The notes under the pieces are model-generated. The model was not told the origin of the DNA, did not search any database, and saw nothing but the letters and a program-made list of their open reading frames with translations. This document shows positions 31,191-39,784 of a stretch of 64,000 bases of DNA, piece after piece. The position numbers were made by a program, and so were the translations under genes. Source of the stretch: Luteirhabdus salina (GTDB lineage Bacteria; Bacteroidota; Bacteroidia; Flavobacteriales; Flavobacteriaceae); the NCBI GenBank assembly GCA_025384855.1, contig JALAHT010000004.1, forward strand, positions 65,846 through 129,845, in the 5' to 3' direction. Position 1 is the stretch's first letter; each line of letters opens with the position of its first letter.

Positions 31191-32219
31191 CTATTTAATG
31201 AGAACGCTCTTATACTTGTTGATGTTCTTCAAACAAATACCTGTTCCGCGAACCACCGCACGCAACGGATCTTCAGCGATATATACCGGTAAATCTGTTT
31301 TTTGCGACAAGCGTTTGTCCAAACCGCGAAGCATCGATCCACCACCAGCCAAATAGATTCCGGTGTTGTAAATATCCGCAGCCAACTCTGGAGGGGTTTG
31401 CGATAGTGTTTCCATCACCGCATCTTCAATACGAAGAATCGACTTGTCTAATGCCTTCGCAATTTCACGGAAGGAGGTTTGTACCTGCTTCGGTTTTCCT
31501 GTTAACAAATCACGCCCTTGTACCGACATTTCCTCCGGTGGAAGCTCTAAATCTTCAGTAGCAGCACCAATCTGAATTTTTATCTTTTCCGCAGTGCGTT
31601 CTCCAACATATAGGTTGTGCTGGGTTCGCATATAATAAATAATATCGTTCGTGAATACATCACCCGCAATCTTAATCGATTTGTCGCAGACGATACCGCC
31701 AAGAGCAATAACGGCGATTTCAGTAGTACCACCTCCAATATCGACCACCATATTTCCTTTCGGTTGCATGATATCGACACCAATACCGATTGCAGCGGCC
31801 ATCGGTTCGTGAATCAGGTACACTTCCTTTCCATTCACCCGTTCGGCACTCTCTTTAACCGCACGCATTTCAACCTCGGTAATACCACTAGGAATACAAA
31901 TAACCATTCGTAGGGAAGGGGTAAGCCACTTTTTCTTTAAAGCAGGAATATCCTTGATGAACATATTGATCATCTTCTCACTGGCATCGAAATCGGCGAT
32001 AACGCCGTCTTTCAGCGGACGAATTGTCTTGATGTTTTCGTGGGTTTTACCCTGCATCATGCTGGCTTCACGTCCCACGGCAATTATTTTTCCGGAGGAG
32101 CGGTCGCGCGCAACGATAGAAGGGGCATCGACCACCACCTTATCATTATGGATGATCAGGGTGTTGGCGGTTCCCAAGTCGATGGCTATTTCTTCAGTGA
32201 GGAAGTCAAAAAATCCCAT
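31191..32219 (-). CDS. mreB: Rod shape-determining protein MreB
   Basis: 342 residues, actin-like ATPase that forms membrane filaments guiding wall synthesis. Phosphate-1 motif IDLGTANTLI near residue 13, phosphate-2 DIGGGTTEIAVIALGG, and adenosine motif AGGGSMLRGL. First gene of the mreB-mreC-mreD-mrdA-rodA operon. Confidence 0.97.
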   Translation of the reverse strand: MGFFDFLTEEIAIDLGTANTLIIHNDKVVVDAPSIVARDRSSGKIIAVGREASMMQGKTHENIKTIRPLKDGVIADFDASEKMINMFIKDIPALKKKWLTPSLRMVICIPSGITEVEMRAVKESAERVNGKEVYLIHEPMAAAIGIGVDIMQPKGNMVVDIGGGTTEIAVIALGGIVCDKSIKIAGDVFTNDIIYYMRTQHNLYVGERTAEKIKIQIGAATEDLELPPEEMSVQGRDLLTGKPKQVQTSFREIAKALDKSILRIEDAVMETLSQTPPELAADIYNTGIYLAGGGSMLRGLDKRLSQKTDLPVYIAEDPLRAVVRGTGICLKNINKYKSVLIK

Positions 32220-32272
32220 ACGTGCTTTTTGGTGCTATAGGTTAAACGTGTGATAAGGCACTCGGTGCCACA

Positions 32273-32280
32273 CAAATGTA
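32273..32280 (-). promoter_or_regulatory. Promoter -7 box of the mre operon
   Basis: TACATTTG on the minus strand fits TAnnTTTG, 53 bases before the mreB start. Confidence 0.55.
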
Positions 32281-32285
32281 CTATT

Positions 32286-33818
32286 TTAATGTTTAAAATG
32301 ACGGGTTCCGGTAAATACCATGGAAAGCCCGTTATCGTTGCAATAATCGATGCTTAGCTCATCCTTTATGGAACCTCCAGGTTGGATTACCGACGTAATT
32401 CCTGCGCCATCTGCAATTTCAACACAATCTGGAAACGGGAAAAAGGCATCGCTTGCCATTACCGCTCCCGATAAATCGAAATCGAAATTTTTAGCCTTTT
32501 CAATGGCTTGCTTTAAGGCATCAACACGAGAGGTCTGACCCGTACCGCTGGCACACAATTGTTTGTTTTTAGCCAAAACGATTGTATTGCTCTTGGTATG
32601 CTTACATATTTTCGATGCAAACAACAAGTCTTCTAACTCGGCATCCTTCGGTTTATTGTTCGTTACTTCTGTTAAATCCTCACGGCTATCGGTCTTCATA
32701 TCGCGATCCTGAACTAAGGCACCATTTAAGCAACTTCTGGTTAAGGTTTTAGGGAGTTCGATAGGTTTTTGAACTAATAGAATTCTATTTTTCTTTCCTT
32801 TCAATATTGTCTGAGCCTCTACGGAAAAAGAAGGAGCAATAACTACTTCACAGAATAGCTTATGGATTTCTTCAGCAGTAGCGGCATCAATTTCAACATT
32901 GCTGATCAAAATTCCACCAAAGGCCGAAATGGGATCGCCTGCCAACGCATCTTTATAGGCATCTAAAATGGTTTCCCGCTGTGCCAATCCACAGGCATTA
33001 TTGTGTTTTAGGATAGCGAAGGTGGGTGCTTCGCCTTGAAATTCATTCATCAACGTAACGGCTGCGTCTACATCCAAAAGGTTATTGTAGCTCAATTCCT
33101 TGCCATGAAGTTTGTCGAATATCGCATCGAAATCGCCATAGAAAAAGCCTTTTTGGTGTGGGTTTTCACCATAGCGAAGCGTTTTTCCCTTGGTTTCAGA
33201 AACCTTCAGCGCTGGAATTTCTACTTCACTGTTGAAGTAATTGAAAATCGCTGTATCATAATGCGAAGAAATATTGAAGGCTTTTGCAGCAAAACGCTTT
33301 CGGTCTTCAACTGAAACTGTTCCATTATTATCGGAAATCAACTGCAACACTTCATCGTAATCTTCCATAGAGGAAACACAGAGTGTGTCGTTAAAATTCT
33401 TGGCTGCCGCGCGAATCAATGAAATACCACCGATGTCGATTTTTTCAATAATATCTTGCTCAGATGCACCTGAAGCGACAGTTTTTTCAAAAGGATATAA
33501 GTCGACAATCACCAAATCCAATTGTGGAATCTCATACTGTTCCATTTCTCTGATATCACCTTCATGGTCCTGACGATTCAGAATTCCGCCAAAAACTTTT
33601 GGGTGAAGTGTTTTTACCCGTCCGCCCAAAATGGAAGGATATTGGGTAATGTCTTCCACGGCAACGACCTCGATTCCCAAATCGTTGATAAACTTTTGCG
33701 TACCGCCCGTAGAATATAGGGTGACGCCTAAATCGTGAAGTTTTCTAACAATGGGTTCCAATCCGTCTTTATGAAATACTGAAATAAGGGCTGAAGAGAT
33801 TTTTTTGCTGTCGCTCAT
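32286..33818 (-). CDS. purH: Bifunctional AICAR formyltransferase / IMP cyclohydrolase
   Basis: 510 residues, last two steps of purine synthesis. The N-terminal cyclohydrolase has STGGTQKFI and DLYPFEKTV with LIRAAAKNF; the C-terminal transformylase has LRYGENPHQKG and LKHNNACG with the catalytic Lys-His pair. Slightly shorter than E. coli PurH, as usual in Bacteroidota. Monocistronic; divergent from the MacB-type permease. Confidence 0.97.
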   Translation of the reverse strand: MSDSKKISSALISVFHKDGLEPIVRKLHDLGVTLYSTGGTQKFINDLGIEVVAVEDITQYPSILGGRVKTLHPKVFGGILNRQDHEGDIREMEQYEIPQLDLVIVDLYPFEKTVASGASEQDIIEKIDIGGISLIRAAAKNFNDTLCVSSMEDYDEVLQLISDNNGTVSVEDRKRFAAKAFNISSHYDTAIFNYFNSEVEIPALKVSETKGKTLRYGENPHQKGFFYGDFDAIFDKLHGKELSYNNLLDVDAAVTLMNEFQGEAPTFAILKHNNACGLAQRETILDAYKDALAGDPISAFGGILISNVEIDAATAEEIHKLFCEVVIAPSFSVEAQTILKGKKNRILLVQKPIELPKTLTRSCLNGALVQDRDMKTDSREDLTEVTNNKPKDAELEDLLFASKICKHTKSNTIVLAKNKQLCASGTGQTSRVDALKQAIEKAKNFDFDLSGAVMASDAFFPFPDCVEIADGAGITSVIQPGGSIKDELSIDYCNDNGLSMVFTGTRHFKH

Positions 33819-33862
33819 GGTTATGGTTTTTCGCGCGGTCCTTAATTTTTGAAAGATAGGCG

Positions 33863-33870
33863 CAAAAGTA
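33863..33870 (-). promoter_or_regulatory. Promoter -7 box of purH
   Basis: TACTTTTG on the minus strand fits TAnnTTTG, 45 bases before the ATG. A second such box, TAAATTTG (33884-33891, plus strand), may serve the divergent permease gene. Confidence 0.55.
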
Positions 33871-33997
33871 CGTATTTACACTATAAATTTGTAACATTAC
33901 CAAGGCGAAAGCGTCCTATTTTTATTTACAGGCTATCAACAACTAGCCTGCTGTTTTTCAAAGGGAAGAATAGGCCAACTAAAACCAAGCGACGTCT

Positions 33998-35254
33998 ATG
34001 ATTGTGTACTTACGGATTCTGAAGGAAAGCTTCAATTTTGCTATCAATGCGCTTCGTAATAATAAGTTGCGGACGTTCCTTTCGCTGGTAGGCGTTACCA
34101 TTGGTATCTTTTCAATCATCGCCATCCTTGCAGCCGTCGATTCCCTAAAACGTGAGATTGAAGGTTCGATGAGTGGGTTGGATAACAGCACTATTATCGT
34201 CGCCCGCTTTTCTTTTGGTCCAACCGATGTTCCGCGATGGAAACGGGAGCAATTTCCAGATGTTACTTACGATGAATATCAGTATGTGGCTCGAAATGTA
34301 CCCGATGTTGAAGCTGCTAGTTACACACTGAACGTTCCAAATGAAACGATTAAATACGAAGACAAACAAGTAGACAATGTCCCTATCGGTGCGGTCACCG
34401 AAGATTACTACAATATTGAGGCTTTACAGCTATCGGCCGGACGTTTCTTTAACGCTGCCGAATCGAATAGTGGTGCTCCTATAATCGTATTAGGATATCA
34501 AATTGCGCAGGAATTGTTCGGGGGAAGTGAACAGGCCTTGGGTAAGAAAGTGCGTGTGTATGGTAGAAAATTTACGGTAATCGGTGTGTTGAAGAAAGAA
34601 GGAGCTGGATTATTCGGAAATTCGAAGGATACCACGATGTGGATGCCGGTAAATGTAGTGCGAAGAATCTATGGAGCGAATAATCCGAGTACATTCCCAC
34701 AAATCGTGATAAAGCCAGAGGATGATGTGGACAATGAAGAATTCATCGCTTTGTTGAAGCAGCAGTTACGCCTGAAACGCGGGTTGCGCACCGATGAAAT
34801 AGACACCTTTTTTGTGAACCAATTACAAGGGTTTGCCGACTTTATCGATAATATCACTGGACAGATGAACCTAATAGGTTTGGTTATTAGTGGTTTTTCG
34901 TTATTGGTAGGCGGCTTCGGAATTGCCAATATCATGTTCGTAAGTGTAAAGGAACGCACCAACCTTATCGGTATCCAAAAATCCTTAGGGGCGAAGAACA
35001 AGTTTATTCTTCTTCAGTTTTTGTTTGAAGCAGTCATCTTAGCGATCATTGGCGGATTAATCGGTTTGTTCTTGGTTTTCATAGTTTCGATACTGGCCTC
35101 GCAGTTTACGGGCGATTTCGAATTCGTGCTCTCACCCTGGAATATGTTCATAGGAACAGCCATATCAGCTGTAATCGGATTGATCTCGGGGATTTTGCCT
35201 GCTATTTCAGCATCGCGTCTCGATCCGGTGGAAGCTATCCGTACAGGGATGTAA
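33998..35254 (+). CDS. MacB/FtsX-type ABC transporter permease
   Basis: 418 residues. First membrane segment (about 22-45) after a short cytoplasmic start, a periplasmic MacB_PCD domain (about 50-270), then an FtsX domain with three membrane segments (about 290-410) and the typical ending ASRLDPVEAIRTG. No ATPase gene is adjacent. Such permeases work in export or lipoprotein/efflux systems; the substrate cannot be told. Confidence 0.88.
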   Translation: MIVYLRILKESFNFAINALRNNKLRTFLSLVGVTIGIFSIIAILAAVDSLKREIEGSMSGLDNSTIIVARFSFGPTDVPRWKREQFPDVTYDEYQYVARNVPDVEAASYTLNVPNETIKYEDKQVDNVPIGAVTEDYYNIEALQLSAGRFFNAAESNSGAPIIVLGYQIAQELFGGSEQALGKKVRVYGRKFTVIGVLKKEGAGLFGNSKDTTMWMPVNVVRRIYGANNPSTFPQIVIKPEDDVDNEEFIALLKQQLRLKRGLRTDEIDTFFVNQLQGFADFIDNITGQMNLIGLVISGFSLLVGGFGIANIMFVSVKERTNLIGIQKSLGAKNKFILLQFLFEAVILAIIGGLIGLFLVFIVSILASQFTGDFEFVLSPWNMFIGTAISAVIGLISGILPAISASRLDPVEAIRTGM

Positions 35255-35337
35255 AAAATATTGGGATGTGCCTACAGGTTTGTAAACCCAGAGCTGTTAT
35301 TCCGAATTGACAATAAACTAACCAAAATTCATAGCGT

Positions 35338-35835
35338 ATGAGACTTTTATATTTGTTGGCAATTTTAAATATGGTTGCAGCTTGTAATAACCATGAAAGT
35401 AAAGTAGACGAAAAAACTCAAATGTCCGTTGAAAATGAAATTGATATTGAAGCAGAGTTAAAATCTATTGAAGAAACAAGAAGTGGCTTTGAGCTTGCAA
35501 TTAAAGAAAAAAGATATCAGGATCTTAAAATGTTTGGAACGCAAGACATTATATCATTAACACCAATTTGTGGAGAATGGGAGCAATATAAAACACAAAG
35601 GTCGAACCCAAATGAATTATTTAGTTACGACAGTTTAATTATGAGGCCCAAAGAGACAATTATCGTAAGTGATAGTGTGGCATATGATTTTGGGACAAGC
35701 TCTGTTTACTATACCAATAAAGAGGGCGAAGCAGTTGAAATTTCTGATACCTTTTTGGCAATTTTGAAAAAGGACAAAAATGACGGTCGATGGAAATTAC
35801 ACAGAGAGGTGGCTACTACTAATATGGTTGAATAA
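35338..35835 (+). CDS. Lipoprotein with SnoaL/DUF4440-like domain
   Basis: 165 residues; lipobox AAC (Cys16). The mature part has the alternating helix and strand pattern of a DUF4440/NTF2-like domain: helical ETRSGFELAIKEKRYQDLKM, then FGTSSVYYTN and WKLHREVATT near the end. This is a domain guess from the pattern. Function unknown. Confidence 0.5.
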   Translation: MRLLYLLAILNMVAACNNHESKVDEKTQMSVENEIDIEAELKSIEETRSGFELAIKEKRYQDLKMFGTQDIISLTPICGEWEQYKTQRSNPNELFSYDSLIMRPKETIIVSDSVAYDFGTSSVYYTNKEGEAVEISDTFLAILKKDKNDGRWKLHREVATTNMVE

Positions 35836-35950
35836 ACTACTACTAGCAAGACCGGTTTCACCCTGAGCTTGCGTGTGCTGGGGGCTGTTTGTCGGCAGAT
35901 AGGAAGTCGAAGCATCGAAGGGTAGTTGAAGAGCTCGCAGTGTAATCATT

Positions 35951-36406
35951 TTATAAAATCTCCGCTACCTGCTCATTCACCCATTCCAAGAAGCGTTCGT
36001 CTTCAACCGAAAACGGATCTTCCGTATGCGAATCAATATCGATTTGTCCGATATTCTTCCCATCCTTAAACAACGGAATAACGATTTCAGCTTTTACGAA
36101 CATACTACAGGCAATGTAGTTGTTTTGTGCTTTCACGTCGGGCACCACAAAATTCTCATTCCGTTCGGCTACCTGACCGCAAATACCTTTTCCAAAGGGA
36201 ATAACTGTATGATCGGTCGGTTCGCCAGCGAAGGCTTTTAAGTGAAGCGTTCGTTCTTCATGATTCGCAAAATAGAAGCCGACCCAATCGTAATAGCCAA
36301 TAGAGCTTTGCAATAATTCACAAACTTCCGTCATTCTTGATTCCACCGATTCGGAAGAATTGTTTAAAATGGTAGAAACTTTGGCTTTAAGGGCTTCGAA
36401 CGGCAT
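35951..36406 (-). CDS. msrC: Free methionine-(R)-sulfoxide reductase (GAF domain)
   Basis: 151 residues from the ATG at 36406; a longer frame to 36511 would run into the divergent XrtF gene. A GAF domain with the fRMsr block GICGQVAERNENFVVPDV and YIACS: two of the family's catalytic cysteines are present, while the position of the middle one (as in E. coli Cys94) is not Cys. It reduces free methionine sulfoxide in the cytoplasm. Confidence 0.85.
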   Translation of the reverse strand: MPFEALKAKVSTILNNSSESVESRMTEVCELLQSSIGYYDWVGFYFANHEERTLHLKAFAGEPTDHTVIPFGKGICGQVAERNENFVVPDVKAQNNYIACSMFVKAEIVIPLFKDGKNIGQIDIDSHTEDPFSVEDERFLEWVNEQVAEIL

Positions 36407-36491
36407 AGTGAGAGTTTTGGGTAAAAGTATTTCAATTGATAGACAATCCACAGCGGGAATTCCTTTATTTTTGTTAAAATAGCCTATTTCA

Positions 36492-37031
36492 TTGAAGCAA
36501 CTTTTCAACAAATACCGACCGGTACTTCAGTTTATCGGCGTTTTTTTAGGAGTTTATCTGCTGCTGATATTTTTATATTCACTATATCTTCAATTCAATT
36601 GGGGTTCACAAAACCATCCCGATTACATCACAAATCTTGTGGCTGAGCAAGCTCGGAGTGTGAGTGAAACATTGGGGTATGAAACGAAAACCTATATTGA
36701 TGTTACGGAGCCATGGGTTCAATATCATGTCAATAATCGATATGTATTGCGAATAGTAGAAGGTTGCAATGCAGTGAGTGTATTATTGTTATTTGCTGCC
36801 TTTGTATTGGCGTTTTGGCAAGGGACTAAGCGAACGTTGCTATTTCTTATGGCCGGTTCTGTATTACTATATGGTTTTAATGTGATTCGAGTAGCGTTGT
36901 TCGGAATTGGGTTGTATGAATATCCCGAGTATTCAACGTTTTTACATGATATCGCGTTTCCTCTATTCATCTATGGAGTATTATTTGCGCTATGGATTGT
37001 TTGGATTCGTTCAAAAATGAAGAACAGGTGA
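36492..37031 (+). CDS. xrtF: Exosortase F
   Basis: 179 residues with about five membrane segments. The exosortase triad is visible: Cys92 in EGCNAV, Arg133 in NVIRVALF and His152 in LHDIAFP. Exosortases cleave and sort exported proteins with a C-terminal PEP-CTERM-like tail; XrtF is the Flavobacteriia type. Start is TTG at 36492, 85 bases from the divergent msrC start. Followed by its usual partner gene. Confidence 0.88.
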   Translation: MKQLFNKYRPVLQFIGVFLGVYLLLIFLYSLYLQFNWGSQNHPDYITNLVAEQARSVSETLGYETKTYIDVTEPWVQYHVNNRYVLRIVEGCNAVSVLLLFAAFVLAFWQGTKRTLLFLMAGSVLLYGFNVIRVALFGIGLYEYPEYSTFLHDIAFPLFIYGVLFALWIVWIRSKMKNR

Positions 37032-37453
37032 AAAAGGGCGTCACTATCTTATCGGTATTTGTATTGCTTATTGGCTTAGTGACGGTTCGCTATTTCCAGA
37101 ACACCCTGTTTTACGATCCATTACTCGAGTTTTTCAATAGTGAATATGTTGCCTCGCAACTTCCGGAGCTAGAATTCGGAAAACTAGTGTCCTCCCTATT
37201 GTTTCGCTATGTGTTGAATATGTTCTTATCGCTTGGAGTTATATGGGTAGTGTTTCGTTCTAAGGAAGTGCTGCGACTAAGCATTTTAGTCTATGTAGCA
37301 TTTTTAATTCTGTTTGGAGGAATCTTTACCTTTTTACTCCTCCAGTACCAGCCAGGACAGTATTTGCCATTGTTTTATGTACGACGATTGCTTATTCAGC
37401 CCATCTTGTTGTTGCTGCTTATTCCAGCCTTTTATTTCTATAGAAAAAAATAG
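36992..37453 (+). CDS. Exosortase F-associated membrane protein
   Basis: Up to 153 residues, with four membrane segments and the conserved start region VTVRYFQNTLFYDPLLEFF, matching the small protein always found beside XrtF. The ATG at 36992 overlaps xrtF by 40 bases; a GTG at 37028 forms a GTGA overlap with the xrtF stop and is a strong alternative start giving 141 residues. Its role in sorting is unknown. Confidence 0.8.
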   Translation: MDCLDSFKNEEQVKKGVTILSVFVLLIGLVTVRYFQNTLFYDPLLEFFNSEYVASQLPELEFGKLVSSLLFRYVLNMFLSLGVIWVVFRSKEVLRLSILVYVAFLILFGGIFTFLLLQYQPGQYLPLFYVRRLLIQPILLLLLIPAFYFYRKK

Positions 37454-37461
37454 GTTTTTAG

Positions 37462-37469
37462 TACATTTG
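37462..37469 (+). promoter_or_regulatory. Promoter -7 box of the DUF3347 gene
   Basis: TACATTTG fits TAnnTTTG, 21 bases before the ATG at 37490. Confidence 0.55.
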
Positions 37470-37489
37470 TGTCCCTAAAGAAACAAACC

Positions 37490-38026
37490 ATGAAAAAAAT
37501 AGTTGCCTTATTAGTATTGATTGCTCTTGTACTGACATCTTGTGCCGATGATAAGAAAAAACAAGATGTAGCCGAAGAAGAAACCACAACGGAAATTGAG
37601 AAAAATCCCCAACAGCTCGATCAAATCAACTTTAACGATGACGGAATGCGAAAAATCTTTGCGAGTTACATCGATGTGAAGTCGGCCTTGGTTGAAACCG
37701 ATGCCGAAAAGGCAAAAGCTGCAGCTTCCAATCTTATGACCGATTTTGCGAACGTAGGAGTGGAGCCTGCTGCCATGAAAGCTGCCCAAAGTATCAAGGA
37801 AGCCGATGATGTGGAAGTACAGCGAACAGCATTCATGATTCTGACGAATGAAGTAGAAAAAATGATGATGGATGCGCTCGATGGCGGCGTTATCTACAAA
37901 CAATACTGTCCGATGGCTTTCGATAACAAAGGTGCCTATTGGTTAAGCGAATCGGAAGAAATTCGCAATCCTTACTTCGGCGATAAAATGCTGAAATGTG
38001 GGAAAGTTACGTCTCAAATACATTAA
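37490..38026 (+). CDS. DUF3347-domain lipoprotein
   Basis: 178 residues from the ATG at 37490. Lipobox TSC (Cys18). The C-terminal block YCPMAFDNKGAYWLSESEEI followed by NPYFGDKMLKCG is the DUF3347 signature found in copper/heavy-metal efflux proteins of Bacteroidota, with Cys and Met as possible ligands. First gene of the metal module; 13 bases before the next lipoprotein gene. Confidence 0.82.
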   Translation: MKKIVALLVLIALVLTSCADDKKKQDVAEEETTTEIEKNPQQLDQINFNDDGMRKIFASYIDVKSALVETDAEKAKAAASNLMTDFANVGVEPAAMKAAQSIKEADDVEVQRTAFMILTNEVEKMMMDALDGGVIYKQYCPMAFDNKGAYWLSESEEIRNPYFGDKMLKCGKVTSQIH

Positions 38027-38039
38027 TAATTTACATATT

Positions 38040-38483
38040 ATGCGAAACCAATTTAGCATTATCCTTTCACTCTTTTTAATAACCTTCGCATTCAGTTGTA
38101 AAAATCAAGGTGAAGCTGAAAACGAAACCTCTGATAGTGTACTTCAGATGAAGGAAATCGTTGCCGTTCACGATGAAATGATGCCGAAAATGTCTACCAT
38201 TGGTGAACTTACCGGAAAATTGGAAACGGAAATGAAGTTGGCGAAAAAAGACTCTATTTATAAAGATGCAATTGCCGACCTTCAGGAAGCCAATGAGGGT
38301 ATGATGAATTGGATGCGAGACTTTGGAGGCGATTTCACCTTCGAGGAAATCAATAAGGGGAAGGAGCTTTCCGAAGAAAAGGAACAACTGCTCGATGGGT
38401 ATGAAAAGAGTGTCAATGAAATGAAGCAGAAGATGAATTCCGCCATTGTAAAAGGCAGAAGAGTCTTGAATAAAAATAATTAA
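38040..38483 (+). CDS. Hypothetical helical lipoprotein of the metal module
   Basis: 147 residues from the ATG at 38040, just after the DUF3347 stop. Lipobox FSC (Cys20). The mature part is helical and rich in Met, Lys and Glu (HDEMMPKMS, NEGMMNWM), which would suit metal binding, but no family is recognised. Confidence 0.6.
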   Translation: MRNQFSIILSLFLITFAFSCKNQGEAENETSDSVLQMKEIVAVHDEMMPKMSTIGELTGKLETEMKLAKKDSIYKDAIADLQEANEGMMNWMRDFGGDFTFEEINKGKELSEEKEQLLDGYEKSVNEMKQKMNSAIVKGRRVLNKNN

Positions 38484-38500
38484 AGCGTTAGCCCTATATG

Positions 38501-38537
38501 AAAAGACTGCCAATGTGCAGTCTTTTTTTTATCTTTG
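38501..38537 (+). terminator. Terminator with built-in promoter
   Basis: AAAAGACTGC pairs with GCAGTCTTTT (38501-38526), ending the lipoprotein unit. The T run continues into TATCTTTG (38530-38537), a TAnnTTTG box for the following gene. Confidence 0.7.
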
Positions 38538-38553
38538 TACCGTGCAAAAAGTA

Positions 38554-38958
38554 ATGTCCATAGCAATATCCTTACTGTTGCTTCTTAGTAGCAGTGGAAT
38601 CTCCTATTCGCAGCATTTTTGTGGCGGAATGGAAATGATGGCGAAGCTTACTTTAGGCGAAGCCCATCTTTCCTGTGGTATGGATAAAGCTGTGGATGTA
38701 TGCGACGAACCTTCTGTTAGTGAACCCGACGATGACTCCTGTTGTAATACAGAATATACCTCGGTTGAAACGGATGATACGTTTGTGAAGGCGTCTTTCG
38801 ATGTTGATTTTGACGTAACCTTCGCTTTTGCTTTTGTCTCGGTTTTCGTATTGGATCTCCATACAAGTTTGGATACCGAGCAACCTTCTTTTTCAGAATA
38901 CAATCCACCACCCTTAGATAGGGACCTTCCGGTGCTCTATCAAACCTTTCTCATTTGA
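38554..38958 (+). CDS. HYC_CC_PP-family exported protein
   Basis: 134 residues from the ATG at 38554; a GTG at 38542 is possible and would make the message nearly leaderless. Signal peptide, then the family marks: HFCGG, CC in DDDSCC, and the proline motif YNPPPLDRDLPVLYQTFLI at the C-terminus. The family is found with copper and TonB-receptor genes in Bacteroidota; role unknown. Confidence 0.75.
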   Translation: MSIAISLLLLLSSSGISYSQHFCGGMEMMAKLTLGEAHLSCGMDKAVDVCDEPSVSEPDDDSCCNTEYTSVETDDTFVKASFDVDFDVTFAFAFVSVFVLDLHTSLDTEQPSFSEYNPPPLDRDLPVLYQTFLI

Positions 38959-39048
38959 TATTCAAATTATATGAGGTTGCCTATAGCGGCCTTTGTGTCC
39001 AGCTTATGAAGCTGTATATCCTATTGTATAATTTGAATTTCAAAAACC

Positions 39049-39774
39049 ATGACTCATACATATAATGTAAGCGGAATGACCTGCGAAGGTTGTAAAGCTT
39101 CTGTAGAAAAAAACCTAAACGCCCTTGCTGAAGTAACCGATGTACACGTCGATTTACAAGCAGGCGAGGCAACCATTACCAGTAACCAACACATTCCCCT
39201 TTCTAGCCTTCAAAAGGCACTACCGTCAAAGTATACCATTTCAGAAAAGGAAACGCAAAAGACTATTTCTTCCTTTTCCGATGCCGGTGAAGAAAAATCG
39301 AAATGGCAGCAATTACAACCGCTGTTTCTCATCTTCGCCTACATTGCAACGGCTTCTATTTTACTTCATATTGAAGAATGGAACACTCAGGCAGCCATGC
39401 TCGACTTTATGGGATTGTTTTATATCGTTTTCAGCTTTTTTAAAATGCTCGATTTAAAAGGATTTCCACAAAGCTTTCAGATGTACGATCCGTTGGCAAA
39501 GGCTGTTCCGGCATACGGAAAAATATATCCGTTTATGGAAACCGCATTGGGTATACTTTTTTTAATGCGAATTGAGGTGAAAATAGCCCTAATAGTAACC
39601 ATTATAATTCTTGGGATTACCACCATAGGCGTGGTCCGAACGTTGCTCGATAAGAGGAAAATTAAATGTGCTTGTCTCGGTACCGCATTGAATCTTCCCA
39701 TGACAGAGGCCACCTTTATCGAAAATGCCGTGATGATTATCATGGCCATCACCCTATTATTCAACCTAGCATAA
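39049..39774 (+). CDS. HMA-domain / MauE-like membrane metal-transport protein
   Basis: 241 residues. Residues 1-65 are a heavy-metal-associated domain with GMTCEGC (Cys12, Cys15). From about 85 on there are four membrane segments of the MauE/DoxX type with CACLG near residue 205. The fusion suggests delivery of a metal, probably copper or mercury, through the membrane. Next gene starts ten bases later. Confidence 0.8.
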   Translation: MTHTYNVSGMTCEGCKASVEKNLNALAEVTDVHVDLQAGEATITSNQHIPLSSLQKALPSKYTISEKETQKTISSFSDAGEEKSKWQQLQPLFLIFAYIATASILLHIEEWNTQAAMLDFMGLFYIVFSFFKMLDLKGFPQSFQMYDPLAKAVPAYGKIYPFMETALGILFLMRIEVKIALIVTIIILGITTIGVVRTLLDKRKIKCACLGTALNLPMTEATFIENAVMIIMAITLLFNLA

Positions 39775-39784
39775 AAAAGTCCCC